Positions 56,000 to 63,844 of a DNA stretch of 64,000 bases are shown here, in pieces. Made by a program: the position numbers and the translations under genes. Every line of letters begins with the position of its first letter. Position 1 is the stretch's first letter. Origin of the DNA: a virus; the IMG/VR virus record IMGVR_UViG_3300024999_000030, positions 124,001 through 188,000 of that record; one strand, written 5' to 3'. The notes under the pieces were generated by a model that saw only the letters and a program-made list of their open reading frames with translations, was not told the DNA's origin and did no database searches.

Positions 56000-56380
56000 G
56001 TGCCGTGCGATTGCGGTAATTGCCATTTCGGATTCAACTGTTCCAAAGAGTGGCAGACTCTCCACCCCGGAACGACCTGGTACGCCTGCGAGTTCTGCGG
56101 ACTCTATCAGGCTTCAGCTCCCATGTGTAACAAGTGCGAGCTGCAGGAGGAAGAGACCAAGTCCGGTATGAAGAGGTACGAGTTCCAGCGGCGCTCCCCA
56201 TTCTCTGGTAAGATTCACACCATGACCATCCAGATGACGGAGCAGCAGTTCGCGGAACTCTCCCAGCCCAACGGTCGTCACATCCAGGACATCCTCCCCC
56301 ATTGCACCCCCGATGAGAGGGAGTTCATCATGACCGGTATCACTCCCGAGGAATGGGAGCAGACCTTCGGGAAGAAGTAG
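56000..56380 (+). CDS. Zinc-finger hypothetical protein
   Basis: 126 residues from the GTG at 56000 (AAGGAGGTAACC upstream), between two tRNAs. C-D-C-G-N-C, C-E-F-C-G and C-N-K-C make up a zinc-rich N-terminus; the C-terminal C-T-P-D-E-R-E-F-I-M-T-G-I-T-P-E-E-W resembles a tail common in small phage proteins. Confidence 0.62.
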   Translation: MPCDCGNCHFGFNCSKEWQTLHPGTTWYACEFCGLYQASAPMCNKCELQEEETKSGMKRYEFQRRSPFSGKIHTMTIQMTEQQFAELSQPNGRHIQDILPHCTPDEREFIMTGITPEEWEQTFGKK

Positions 56381-56387
56381 TTACTTT

Positions 56388-56473
56388 GCGGCTGTGGTGG
56401 AATGGCATACACTACAGACTTAAAATCTGTCGGTCGTAAGACCTTGCGGGTTCGAATCCCGCCAGCCGCACCA
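56388..56473 (+). tRNA. tRNA-Leu (TAA)
   Basis: Acceptor GCGGCTG / CAGCCGC with encoded CCA, anticodon loop CTTAAAA, long variable arm (GTCGGTCGTAAGACCTT) typical of class II tRNA-Leu, T loop GGTTCGAATCC. Confidence 0.93.
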
Positions 56474-56702
56474 GCCCTTCCCAGTATCTCTTTCGTCCGA
56501 ACCGATAGGATACTGTCTCTGGCATTTCCCAAGGTGGAGATGCTGTATAATCGTAAGACCCACGGTAATGTATAGAGAGGATAAGCCTACTCTATCTATT
56601 GTGGGGACGGAGTAGTACCGCATTCCAGTATTAAAATGAGTCCAGGATACTGGTCTTGCGGAAACTTAAACTGGACCAAAGATCATAGGGGTTTTACAAC
56701 AA

Positions 56703-57104
56703 ATGAATATTCTCAACCAGAAAGGCCTCGGCGTGAAGTTCGTGGTTAAATGCACCAGGAAGGCAGTCTTCATCGAGGGTTCGCCCGAGAAGTCTTCCAA
56801 GGGGCATTACAACCTCACCGTCAGCGCCGGCGCCAAGAAGTTCTCCACGACCTGCATTGGTTCGGGAGAGCTGTTCGCTAAGGCATGGGCGATGTTGGCT
56901 GCCCACTTCCCCGCCGCCTATAAGAAGGCGACGGCCATCTCCAAGCAGCAGCGCGATGAAAACCGCGCCAAGGCAAAGACCACCCGGAAGGCGAAGAAGT
57001 CCGCTGCCTCCGGCGCCGATGTCAAGACGCTGCTTCAGGCTCTTGCTCGTCAGGGTAAGGGCAAGGGTAAGGGCAACGGTAAGCTTGTTGCCCTCTTCCT
57101 GTAG
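56703..57104 (+). CDS. Basic protein with Lys/Ala tail (paralog of 45089)
   Basis: 133 residues. Aligns end to end with 45089-45481: K-G-L-G-V-K, G-S-P-E, S-K-G, G-S-G-E-L-F-A-K, H-F-P, then a Lys/Ala/Arg-rich tail and L-V-A-L-F-L end. The tail is Gly-Lys-richer here (K-G-K-G-K-G-N-G-K). GC-rich codons. Likely the same function; the two copies bracket the octamer-rich module. Confidence 0.72.
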   Translation: MNILNQKGLGVKFVVKCTRKAVFIEGSPEKSSKGHYNLTVSAGAKKFSTTCIGSGELFAKAWAMLAAHFPAAYKKATAISKQQRDENRAKAKTTRKAKKSAASGADVKTLLQALARQGKGKGKGNGKLVALFL

Positions 57105-57148
57105 TCGGAACTTTTAATCCGGCTACCCACAATCTGAATTAACCCCCG

Positions 57149-57172
57149 GAGGGTCCCTGACGGGACCCTTCA
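57149..57172 (+). terminator. Hairpin, probable terminator
   Basis: Stem GGGTCCC / GGGACCC with a TGAC loop, then TTCAAT; T tract weak. Confidence 0.55.
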
Positions 57173-57178
57173 ATCCTG

Positions 57179-57334
57179 CCGGTGTCCCGTCGCTCGTGGG
57201 GCAGGGTAAGCAGACTTTATAGTTTGCAGGCGATGGGAAAGAAGTTCGGTTAGTGTCATTAGACACTAAGAAAGGTAGGTGCCGATGAAGCAGAGTTTTA
57301 AGGCTTAGTCTATTGGTAGACTATAGCCGGCACC
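57179..57334 (+). ncRNA. Possible structured RNA
   Basis: Gene-free. Perfect stems TTAGTGTC / GACACTAA (57250-57270) and TAGTCTA / TAGACTA around TTGG lie near and inside a GGTGCCG / CGGCACC closing pair. GGTAA-GCAGAC/GTTTGC upstream copies the GGTAA-stem element of the 50 kb RNA. Not a canonical tRNA despite ending in CACCA. Confidence 0.4.
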
Positions 57335-57384
57335 ACAGGCGATACTCAACGACTTAGAGTTTTATCTCCACACAGGAGGTTACG

Positions 57385-57648
57385 ATGAGCGAAACCAAAG
57401 GTACTCTCGGTAGCGTTTTGGCAAAAGCCCTTCACAACACCCCCATCGAAGCCCGGCTCAAGGAAGAGAAGTTCAATGCTTCCCAGCGGGAATGGCTCAA
57501 GGACATCCTCATGCGCGACTTGAGGTTGGTGGAACCCAAGGTTCTGGGAGACGCCATTCATGAGGCTTCCGTCCGAATCAACAAGGGTGAAAACGAGTGG
57601 CGACTGCTCCGCGACAAAGCTGTTCGAGCACTCTCTCTTCGCAAGTAA
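57385..57648 (+). CDS. Small helical protein
   Basis: 87 residues with AGGAGGTTACG upstream; charged helices. Function unknown. The 57649-57849 gap after it holds GC-rich inverted repeats only. Confidence 0.6.
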   Translation: MSETKGTLGSVLAKALHNTPIEARLKEEKFNASQREWLKDILMRDLRLVEPKVLGDAIHEASVRINKGENEWRLLRDKAVRALSLRK

Positions 57649-57849
57649 GTTAACCTTCACTTAGTCTACTCCGGATAGGTCGGCCAGGTACATTCGCCGG
57701 GATTATCTTGGAGGTGGGGTAGGCATTGGCATAGAACTATGTGGGTGAGAACGGTCGTAAGGCCCGGAGTGACCACATATCATTAGTTATGTCATGTAAG
57801 CCCTATCCCTTTAAGGCTTTACCAGTATCAACCTTCGTAGGAGACAGAC

Positions 57850-58614
57850 ATGAGAAGGCGCAATCCTAAGGTATTAGTACTGGATGGGGAGGTTGTCGGG
57901 AGGCCCAGCGAAGTAGACTGCATGAACCACAATAGAATCGAGTGTATCAACGAGGAAAGGTTCAATGCTGACACTGACAAGATGAAGCTTCACGTTCTCA
58001 TCTATGACTTCCTTCTCAGGTGTCTCCCCATCTCTTCCAATTTCTCTCCGGTGGCCAGGCTTCTCTCTCTTTGTGGACCGGAACTCGAAGGACACCACAC
58101 CCTGTGGATGGAAGCCATTGAGAGACATAAGATGAGGTGTGTCACGCCCGCATTCATTGAGAGAAGCAGCGAGGTCATCAAAAAGAACCACCTCATCGAT
58201 AAGGCGGTTAAGTGTAAAGCCACTTTGATCGAGGGAAGCGTCGAAGACTACATCGGTTACGGGTTTAACTGCCTCGATCTGGATTACTGTGGGAACTTCA
58301 AGTCTATGGCCAAGTTCCTCTTTTCTTCTCTGAACAGGAACTTGATGCCTCCCTCTCTTACTATTCATGTTACTAGTGGATATAGGGGGAAAGATAAGGA
58401 CGGGGGAAATGGTGTGACCGCTGAGGAACGGGACGACATTATGCACCGTCTCGATAAGCTCATGTACCGCAAGTTTTACACGAAAGGCTCGGCGTGGGAA
58501 GAGCCGACGAAGGAGACGTTGGACGAGGAAAGTGGTAAGAAGGGACAGGCGATGAGATGCTTCTGTCGTTCTTATCACAGAAACTACGCTCGGATTGCTC
58601 GGGAACTTTCTTAA
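57850..58614 (+). CDS. Hypothetical protein, possible methyltransferase-like region
   Basis: 254 residues with TAGGAGACAG upstream. The middle (I-G-Y-G-F-N-C-L-D-L-D-Y-C-G-N-F, then P-S-L-T-I-H-V-T-S-G-Y-R) looks like a Rossmann acidic strand followed by a late strand, as in SAM-dependent methyltransferases, but the Gly-rich SAM loop is not evident. Low certainty on function. Confidence 0.62.
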   Translation: MRRRNPKVLVLDGEVVGRPSEVDCMNHNRIECINEERFNADTDKMKLHVLIYDFLLRCLPISSNFSPVARLLSLCGPELEGHHTLWMEAIERHKMRCVTPAFIERSSEVIKKNHLIDKAVKCKATLIEGSVEDYIGYGFNCLDLDYCGNFKSMAKFLFSSLNRNLMPPSLTIHVTSGYRGKDKDGGNGVTAEERDDIMHRLDKLMYRKFYTKGSAWEEPTKETLDEESGKKGQAMRCFCRSYHRNYARIARELS

Positions 58615-58739
58615 TCACCTATGGCCGGTATGTCCCATGGGTTGTGTCACTTATCTATTGGCAGCGAGATAGTCTATGAGCCGGTATCTTCAACGGTGGA
58701 AACACTCACGAAGACACTGGACATGATGGGGGCAGAATC

Positions 58740-58952
58740 ATGAAATTAAACCACTTCGGTCCTGTAGTTTCCAGAAAGGTCTGGGAAGCGAAGGCCGCTG
58801 GTAAGACGGAAGTCTCTCTCACGATGGAGGAACTGGAAGCCATTAGCGAGAAGATTTCCTCCTTGGACCGTACTGCCGCAACCTACTTCGACCTGCTGAG
58901 CGACGAGGACAAGAAGAAGGTATGCGGCGAGATGTTCAAGGACCCTAACTGA
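58740..58952 (+). CDS. Small helical protein
   Basis: 70 residues, acidic C-terminus; shares a base with the next start. Between 58615 and 58739 no gene is seen. Confidence 0.58.
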   Translation: MKLNHFGPVVSRKVWEAKAAGKTEVSLTMEELEAISEKISSLDRTAATYFDLLSDEDKKKVCGEMFKDPN

Positions 58953-59233
58953 TGGACCTTCATCCCTTTCGGACAATCTCGGCCCTGAAGAAAGAGTTAT
59001 CTGCCGAGCGTAAACTAAGGGAGGAGCGTGAGGTTCTTTACCAGGACGCTCTGAGGAATAACTACTGGCTACACAAGCAGAATGAAGCCATGGGATTGGC
59101 TCATGCTGCTAAGGTCCAGTCTCTTACGGCTGAGATTGTCTGGCTCAGTAATCAGAGTCGGGCCTATTACAAACTCTCTGAAGCATACGGCCAGAGAGTA
59201 CTTATGTTACTGGCTAAGAAGATTAACCAGTAA
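58952..59233 (+). CDS. Small coiled-coil protein
   Basis: 93 residues, Lys/Glu/Leu-rich helix along almost the whole length. Function unknown. Confidence 0.6.
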   Translation: MDLHPFRTISALKKELSAERKLREEREVLYQDALRNNYWLHKQNEAMGLAHAAKVQSLTAEIVWLSNQSRAYYKLSEAYGQRVLMLLAKKINQ

Positions 59234-59240
59234 CTCCATC

Positions 59241-59405
59241 ATGCGGACGATCATGGAAGATACTTGGCGCATGTATTCAGGATTGCCGGTGAAGAATAGG
59301 TTTTATCCTGCGTATTCATATCACAACAAGGATAAGAGCACTCTTCACCGCCGTAAGAAGAACCGACTGGCCCAGGCTTCTCGCAAGGCCAATAGGAGAA
59401 AGTGA
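59241..59405 (+). CDS. Small basic protein
   Basis: 54 residues from the ATG at 59241. Aromatic start and Arg/Lys-rich tail; the stop overlaps the next ATG by one base. Confidence 0.5.
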   Translation: MRTIMEDTWRMYSGLPVKNRFYPAYSYHNKDKSTLHRRKKNRLAQASRKANRRK

Positions 59406-59575
59406 TGGCCGAGTGCAGATATCGCCCGACTGAAAGGGCGGGGCTTTACTTCATGGTCTTCATCATCCTTCTCTACATTCTTGACTTGAGTTGGACGACA
59501 GAGAAGATGGAGAAAGACCTGGCAGCCGTAAAGGCAGCCGTCGTGAAGGCTGAAGCACCCGAAGTTAAGAAGTAA
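59405..59575 (+). CDS. Single-pass membrane microprotein
   Basis: 56 residues: basic start, one transmembrane helix (about 12-30), then a Lys/Ala/Glu helix. Type II topology likely. Confidence 0.6.
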   Translation: MAECRYRPTERAGLYFMVFIILLYILDLSWTTEKMEKDLAAVKAAVVKAEAPEVKK

Positions 59576-59585
59576 CGGATGCAGT

Positions 59586-59873
59586 ATGATTAGCATCCAA
59601 CTTCTCGGGCAGGGAGACACCATTCTCCCAACAGATTGGTGTCGGCCTTTGGACTATTTATACACTGAGTTTGGGGAACTGCACCTTACCAATGCCTACA
59701 GCGGCAAACCCATCAATCATCTTCGGTGGCTCAGGGTAAGTGATGTGCTGGGGGACTGTTGGTTTGGTAAAACGGTTGGGCAGTATCATTCCTTTCCGGG
59801 TGCTGGCTTCTTAGAATTCGTAAGAGGCCACATCCCTCCATCCCACCAGTTTGATACTTGCAGGGGGACATGA
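59586..59873 (+). CDS. Small hypothetical protein
   Basis: 95 residues, beta-rich, several Trp and Cys. ATGA overlap with the next gene. Confidence 0.58.
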   Translation: MISIQLLGQGDTILPTDWCRPLDYLYTEFGELHLTNAYSGKPINHLRWLRVSDVLGDCWFGKTVGQYHSFPGAGFLEFVRGHIPPSHQFDTCRGT

Positions 59874-60010
59874 TGATACTGAATGAAGACGGCCTGAAGA
59901 AACATTGGAAGGCCATTCCGAAACGGCGCAAGAAGATACTCCTGAAGTTGATGGAGGAGTACATCGACTCGAAGAACAAGTGGGCGAAGAAGGCCAGGAA
60001 AGGCCGATAG
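59870..60010 (+). CDS. Small basic protein
   Basis: 46 residues, Lys/Arg-rich amphipathic helix; GGGGG before the ATG. Possibly nucleic-acid or membrane binding. Confidence 0.52.
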   Translation: MMILNEDGLKKHWKAIPKRRKKILLKLMEEYIDSKNKWAKKARKGR

Positions 60011-60016
60011 GAGACG

Positions 60017-60565
60017 ATGGTGAAGTTCCTTCAGACCCTCGCGCTTTTTCTGAAGTATAAGGCTGAGGAACTGTGGAAACCGGTTCTCGGCTTTACGATT
60101 CTAATCCTGTTCTGCTGGGGAGACAAGTGGCTCTTCTGTGACTACCTGAACTTGACGGGAGTCGATGCGGTTGTTATTCCACTTGGCTTGCTGTTCTGGG
60201 TTTTGTGTGCCATCTGGGCCAAGACGGCATGTGTGTATCTTTACCATCGTCTGCGGTCGGATGTGTACAATTACGGTAGTGCGGACGAGTGGATGTTAAT
60301 TACTGGCATCTATGCCGGCTTTATCACCAGTGCTGTTACTTTCCCCTGGGCCGCTGAGATGGCGGATAAGGATACTGCCTTTGCCGGTCCATTTCTCGCT
60401 GGCATTCTAGCCAGTCTGCTTGTTGGTGGTGGCCTTCTACTCCTTAACATCTTCCTGGGTATCGCCGATGGTACTTGGAAGTTTATCCGCTCCAACTGGG
60501 ACCGAGCAAAGTGGGCCGTGGAACATAAGGAATATGTCAAGGAGATGGAAGAGGACGAGAAGTAA
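60017..60565 (+). CDS. Four-helix membrane protein
   Basis: 182 residues with TAGGAGACG upstream; four predicted transmembrane helices (about 23-38, 52-75, 92-108, 120-146) and a charged C-terminus. Function unknown. Confidence 0.65.
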   Translation: MVKFLQTLALFLKYKAEELWKPVLGFTILILFCWGDKWLFCDYLNLTGVDAVVIPLGLLFWVLCAIWAKTACVYLYHRLRSDVYNYGSADEWMLITGIYAGFITSAVTFPWAAEMADKDTAFAGPFLAGILASLLVGGGLLLLNIFLGIADGTWKFIRSNWDRAKWAVEHKEYVKEMEEDEK

Positions 60566-60585
60566 CAACCACAAAGGAGAACCCC

Positions 60586-60696
60586 ATGACTACCAAGGCG
60601 ACGCTCTGTCTCATCTGTGGTCTCCCCATCAAACAGTCGGGCAAGGATAACATCCATCCCAAGTGTCAGCCGAAGCCCGCCAAGTTGAAGAACTAG
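60586..60696 (+). CDS. Tiny zinc-knuckle protein
   Basis: 36 residues with AAAGGAGAACC upstream. C-x2-C-G and a later H-P-K-C give a C-C-H-C knuckle. Confidence 0.52.
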   Translation: MTTKATLCLICGLPIKQSGKDNIHPKCQPKPAKLKN

Positions 60697-60700
60697 TAAC

Positions 60701-60844
60701 ATGAAGCGCCTGTTCAGTTATCTACAGTATCTATTCCGTAGGGAGACACTGGCACGGGAAATCCAAAGGCTTAATTCTCCCTTCATGAAGTATCGTGAAG
60801 CGGTAGACGAAGCCGAGTTTTGGATGTCGTTCTCTAAGGGGTAA
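60701..60844 (+). CDS. Small basic protein
   Basis: 47 residues, Arg/Tyr-rich helical. Function unknown. Confidence 0.5.
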   Translation: MKRLFSYLQYLFRRETLAREIQRLNSPFMKYREAVDEAEFWMSFSKG

Positions 60845-60847
60845 CTC

Positions 60848-60949
60848 ATGGATCCAAACACCGGACAAGTTATCGTTGTATTGGCGGGGTTTGCTTTAAT
60901 TGGTTTTTGCGCATGGTTGGCATACAAAAGACAAAAACTAATTAAGTAG
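60848..60949 (+). CDS. Single-pass membrane microprotein
   Basis: 33 residues: D-P-N-T-G start, transmembrane helix (about 7-25), K-R-Q-K-L-I-K tail. Confidence 0.5.
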   Translation: MDPNTGQVIVVLAGFALIGFCAWLAYKRQKLIK

Positions 60950-60961
60950 CCGGAGGAAAAC

Positions 60962-61225
60962 ATGAGCGGATTTAAATATGTTGTTTTCCAAATGGCAACT
61001 GAAATCGAAGAGATTACTCTCTTTGCAACCACGCTATCACACAGGGAGATGTCGCAAGCCTTCTGTTCCTATTTTCGTGGGGCAAAGCCAATCCGCGCTG
61101 GGTTCTGCGGTGTTGGTGTCGATGGTACAATGGGAGCTTATGGAGACAGTGAGTCACTAAAATTGAAGTCAGACCCCGTAGTGGACTCTAGGATGTTAAA
61201 CAACATTAACTATAGGGGTTTCTGA
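60962..61225 (+). CDS. Small hypothetical protein
   Basis: 87 residues with CCGGAGGAAA upstream. Alpha/beta; a Gly-rich G-F-C-G-V-G-V-D-G turn. One-base overlap with the next gene. Confidence 0.58.
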   Translation: MSGFKYVVFQMATEIEEITLFATTLSHREMSQAFCSYFRGAKPIRAGFCGVGVDGTMGAYGDSESLKLKSDPVVDSRMLNNINYRGF

Positions 61226-62556
61226 TGGAAGAAATCAAAGTAGGGAGTCATGTTCAATTCAGGACTAAACGCCTACATGGCGTGATTGGAAAGGTTCATG
61301 CTATTTTCGATTCTTTAACCAGTGACCCACTCGCTAGAGTAGAATGGGAAGATGGTTTGGGCGGACTTTTCAAGATTAGTTCCCTTATTTTAATTCATGT
61401 AATTCCATCCATTCGTGAAGTCAAATTTAAAGTCGGGGCCAAGATTACTTGTAATGGAAGAGAGGGAACCTGGATCGACGGCCTGAAGAATAAAGTTGGA
61501 AGGGTTGTGGGTGGCGGAATCAATGGAAAAAATAATGTCTTAGTTGATTTCGATGAGATGGGCCGATGGTGGGTAGACTTAGATGGGCTTACCCTAGTCG
61601 AAGATCCACCTGAAGAAACTTACCAATTCAAATGCGGCGACTGCGTTAAACTTAAAGGCGGAAGCCGGATAACTGGAAAGGTTATGGGTCTTAACGACTG
61701 TGGCCCCACCGTCAAATGGCCCAATGGTACAGAAAGTCTGTGCCCATCTAGTCTTTTGACTCTCGTCATCATCTCTAAGTTTAATGTCGGGGATGCCGTT
61801 ATGACCCACAATGGTTATACTGGCAAGGTGGTGAGGGTCTATGTTTCATTTGACAATCACGCTGTCAAATATTTGGTTCGGTGGGATTGGTCTGGTAAGG
61901 AAGGTTGGAGAAACGAAGACACCATTTCTCAATCCAATCGTTTTTCACTTCACTCTATTGTTCCCATCTTTGGGCAAATCGTTCAACATGCCAATGGAAA
62001 ATTTGGGAGAATCAAAAGTCACAGGAGGGTCCCACAGCTGGGATGTGAGAATGGTAAGGTTCAGTATCAAGTATACTGGCCTCGCCTAGCTGAGACCTCC
62101 TGGTGGGATCCTGACGACCTTAAATCAGCTCACGAGTGGAAACACAAAAGGATGTTCATCTTGTGTGACCGAGTTTCGGACTGGCGAGGCAACTTGGGTA
62201 CGATTGTTAGAATTAACAATCCTTCCCAAACCACAACTCAAGATAATTCAGATCAAATTCTTACCGTCTTATGGGACGATGGTACGAAAAATCTTATTGC
62301 CCCCTGGCACATCCAACTCACAAGCCTTCCTTCTAAAGGAGATAACATGAACCCGAAAGATACCGATTCTTCCTCTTCAAATAGTACAACCCCCACCGCC
62401 CATTTAGTTTATGGGAATGGCAAATCCTACTTCTTCTTAACCGAAGCTGCTGCGAGAGTCTTTGCTGAAAAACAAACCGCTGAAACTGGGGTTGATCATC
62501 TTCTCTTTGAGAAAAAAGCCAAGTGTTCTCCCCACAGAAATGTAGCCTGGGAATAG
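61225..62556 (+). CDS. Six-fold SH3/KOW-like repeat protein
   Basis: 443 residues. Six degenerate repeats of about 55-65 residues, each starting with a V-G/C-G-D-x-V type strand, a Gly turn with G-K-V or G-R-V/I, and an aromatic W-D/W-P/W-E strand ending before a hydrophobic L-x-L/V. This is the pattern of SH3/Tudor/KOW barrels. A C-terminal V-Y-G-N-G-K-S-Y-F segment follows. Likely a multivalent binder of nucleic acid, peptide or cell-wall material. Confidence 0.65.
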   Translation: MEEIKVGSHVQFRTKRLHGVIGKVHAIFDSLTSDPLARVEWEDGLGGLFKISSLILIHVIPSIREVKFKVGAKITCNGREGTWIDGLKNKVGRVVGGGINGKNNVLVDFDEMGRWWVDLDGLTLVEDPPEETYQFKCGDCVKLKGGSRITGKVMGLNDCGPTVKWPNGTESLCPSSLLTLVIISKFNVGDAVMTHNGYTGKVVRVYVSFDNHAVKYLVRWDWSGKEGWRNEDTISQSNRFSLHSIVPIFGQIVQHANGKFGRIKSHRRVPQLGCENGKVQYQVYWPRLAETSWWDPDDLKSAHEWKHKRMFILCDRVSDWRGNLGTIVRINNPSQTTTQDNSDQILTVLWDDGTKNLIAPWHIQLTSLPSKGDNMNPKDTDSSSSNSTTPTAHLVYGNGKSYFFLTEAAARVFAEKQTAETGVDHLLFEKKAKCSPHRNVAWE

Positions 62557-62564
62557 AAGACCAT

Positions 62565-62711
62565 ATGGACAGAGAAACGGTTACAGAAATTGGACTTTGG
62601 ACTGTTCGCATCCTTCTTGTTATTGGAGGAATCGTGGGCGGGATCTTAGGTAGTCCAACAGTTATAGGTTTTTGTGTGGTTGGCCTAATGCTCACCATTT
62701 TCTTCTTGTAG
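62565..62711 (+). CDS. Small membrane protein
   Basis: 48 residues from the ATG at 62565, two short hydrophobic helices with a G-G-I-V-G-G-I-L-G hinge. Confidence 0.5.
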   Translation: MDRETVTEIGLWTVRILLVIGGIVGGILGSPTVIGFCVVGLMLTIFFL

Positions 62712-62717
62712 GCAACT

Positions 62718-62804
62718 ATGAAACAAGTCATAGACACCACTAAAGTTTACGGTGCAATTGCCTTACTCTTGTTCTTTTCATTATGGTTATGGGAGCAATG
62801 TTAG
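62718..62804 (+). CDS. Single-helix membrane microprotein
   Basis: 28 residues, transmembrane helix A-I-A-L-L-L-F-F-S-L; overlaps the next gene by 22 bases. Confidence 0.42.
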   Translation: MKQVIDTTKVYGAIALLLFFSLWLWEQC

Positions 62805-63016
62805 CTTCTGTAGCCTGTAGTAATTCTTCCACTCCCCCGGTTATTATCCCAGACACCTGGACGGTGTTCTATATTGGTGACGATGTACTTTGTAGAGGAA
62901 CCCGCATCATTACCTATGAGGGCTGTGAGTATTTGATTACTGGGTTTCATGGTGGGTTTACTCTTTGCCATAAAGGAAACTGTAAAAAACCCCATTCACA
63001 TCTATGCTCCCGTTAA
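62783..63016 (+). CDS. Small Cys-rich, possibly exported protein
   Basis: 77 residues starting with a short hydrophobic stretch ending A-S-V-A-C (a weak lipobox), then a beta-rich part with four Cys and H-S-H-L-C. Export is uncertain. Confidence 0.48.
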   Translation: MVMGAMLASVACSNSSTPPVIIPDTWTVFYIGDDVLCRGTRIITYEGCEYLITGFHGGFTLCHKGNCKKPHSHLCSR

Positions 63017-63037
63017 GAGGGAATCGGTAGGGCCATA

Positions 63038-63262
63038 ATGCCAGCCTATTGCATTTGTATAGATAATGGCGTCAGTTGCAAACACCATGAGGGCTCTGGA
63101 TGTAAATTTCTTTCGGGAGATTGTGTTCCGATTGAAATGCAAGTCCCCAGTCAATCGTCTCGTGTTCTTTTGGTTGTTCCCATAGAAAACTGTCATGCAC
63201 CACAATTAGAACAACATGTGGTATTCTTTCATGGGAATGACTGGCATAAATCCATTTCCTAA
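63038..63262 (+). CDS. Small Cys/His-rich protein
   Basis: 74 residues: C-I-C, C-K-H-H, C-K-F and C-V-P; probably binds zinc. Function unknown. Confidence 0.52.
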   Translation: MPAYCICIDNGVSCKHHEGSGCKFLSGDCVPIEMQVPSQSSRVLLVVPIENCHAPQLEQHVVFFHGNDWHKSIS

Positions 63263-63282
63263 AATCAGGGAGGATAACCACA

Positions 63283-63537
63283 ATGCCCCTATGTAAAAAA
63301 TGCAGGGAATCTAAGGAACATTGCTTTCACACGACAGCCGACGAATGTACAAGGGTGATGAGACTCGCATACGGATATGGTAAGTGCGATAACCCTCAAG
63401 AACATCATGACTTCATTCCAGAGGAAACTTTGGAAGAAGAAGTTGTTAGACTGAAAAAAGAAGCGTGGGAGATAACAAAACAAAACACCGTTATTCATAA
63501 TCGTTTAACCGCGCTGGGGAAAACAGAAAGCACCTGA
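63283..63537 (+). CDS. Small zinc-binding coiled-coil protein
   Basis: 84 residues with GGGAGGATAACC upstream. C-K-K-C, H-C-F-H and C cluster at the N-terminus, then a Glu/Lys coiled coil. Confidence 0.55.
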   Translation: MPLCKKCRESKEHCFHTTADECTRVMRLAYGYGKCDNPQEHHDFIPEETLEEEVVRLKKEAWEITKQNTVIHNRLTALGKTEST

Positions 63538-63668
63538 GAAAAGCTCTTTCGTTTTATGCTGAGGAGTCCAATTGGTTGGAACAGGAAACGGGTATCGGAA
63601 TGATACCCAGTGATGCTGTTTCTGACTCTGGTAAACATGCTCGTATTGCGCTGAGGGAGAAGCCATGA
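63534..63668 (+). CDS. Small phage protein, apparent CTG start
   Basis: 44 residues. K-A-L-S-F-Y-A-E-E-S-N-W ... A-R-I-A-L matches a short family common in phages. No ATG/GTG/TTG exists in frame before the conserved start, so CTG 63534 is used. ATGA overlap with the next gene supports translation. Confidence 0.45.
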   Translation: MRKALSFYAEESNWLEQETGIGMIPSDAVSDSGKHARIALREKP

Positions 63669-63844
63669 CCAAGTGGGAACACAAAGAAGTGACCTTTACG
63701 ACGGGTAACTTAGCAAACACACTGTCTAATTGGGGACGGCAGGGATGGGAATTGGTATCTGTTGTGAGATCAACAACCGCAGATCCCAATAATCGAGCCT
63801 ATCTCAAGAGGCCAGTCCAAGAAACCGATGAGACTAATTCTTAG
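63665..63844 (+). CDS. Small DUF4177-like protein
   Basis: 59 residues with GAGGGAGAAG upstream. Short beta/alpha fold with the G-W-E-L-V-S-V signature of DUF4177-type proteins. Function unknown. Confidence 0.58.
   Translation: MTKWEHKEVTFTTGNLANTLSNWGRQGWELVSVVRSTTADPNNRAYLKRPVQETDETNS

Noticed and set aside
57270-57333. tRNA-like GGTGCCG...CGGCACCA
   Set aside because: Too short for D, anticodon and T arms; no anticodon stem-loop of canonical size. Kept only as a structured element.
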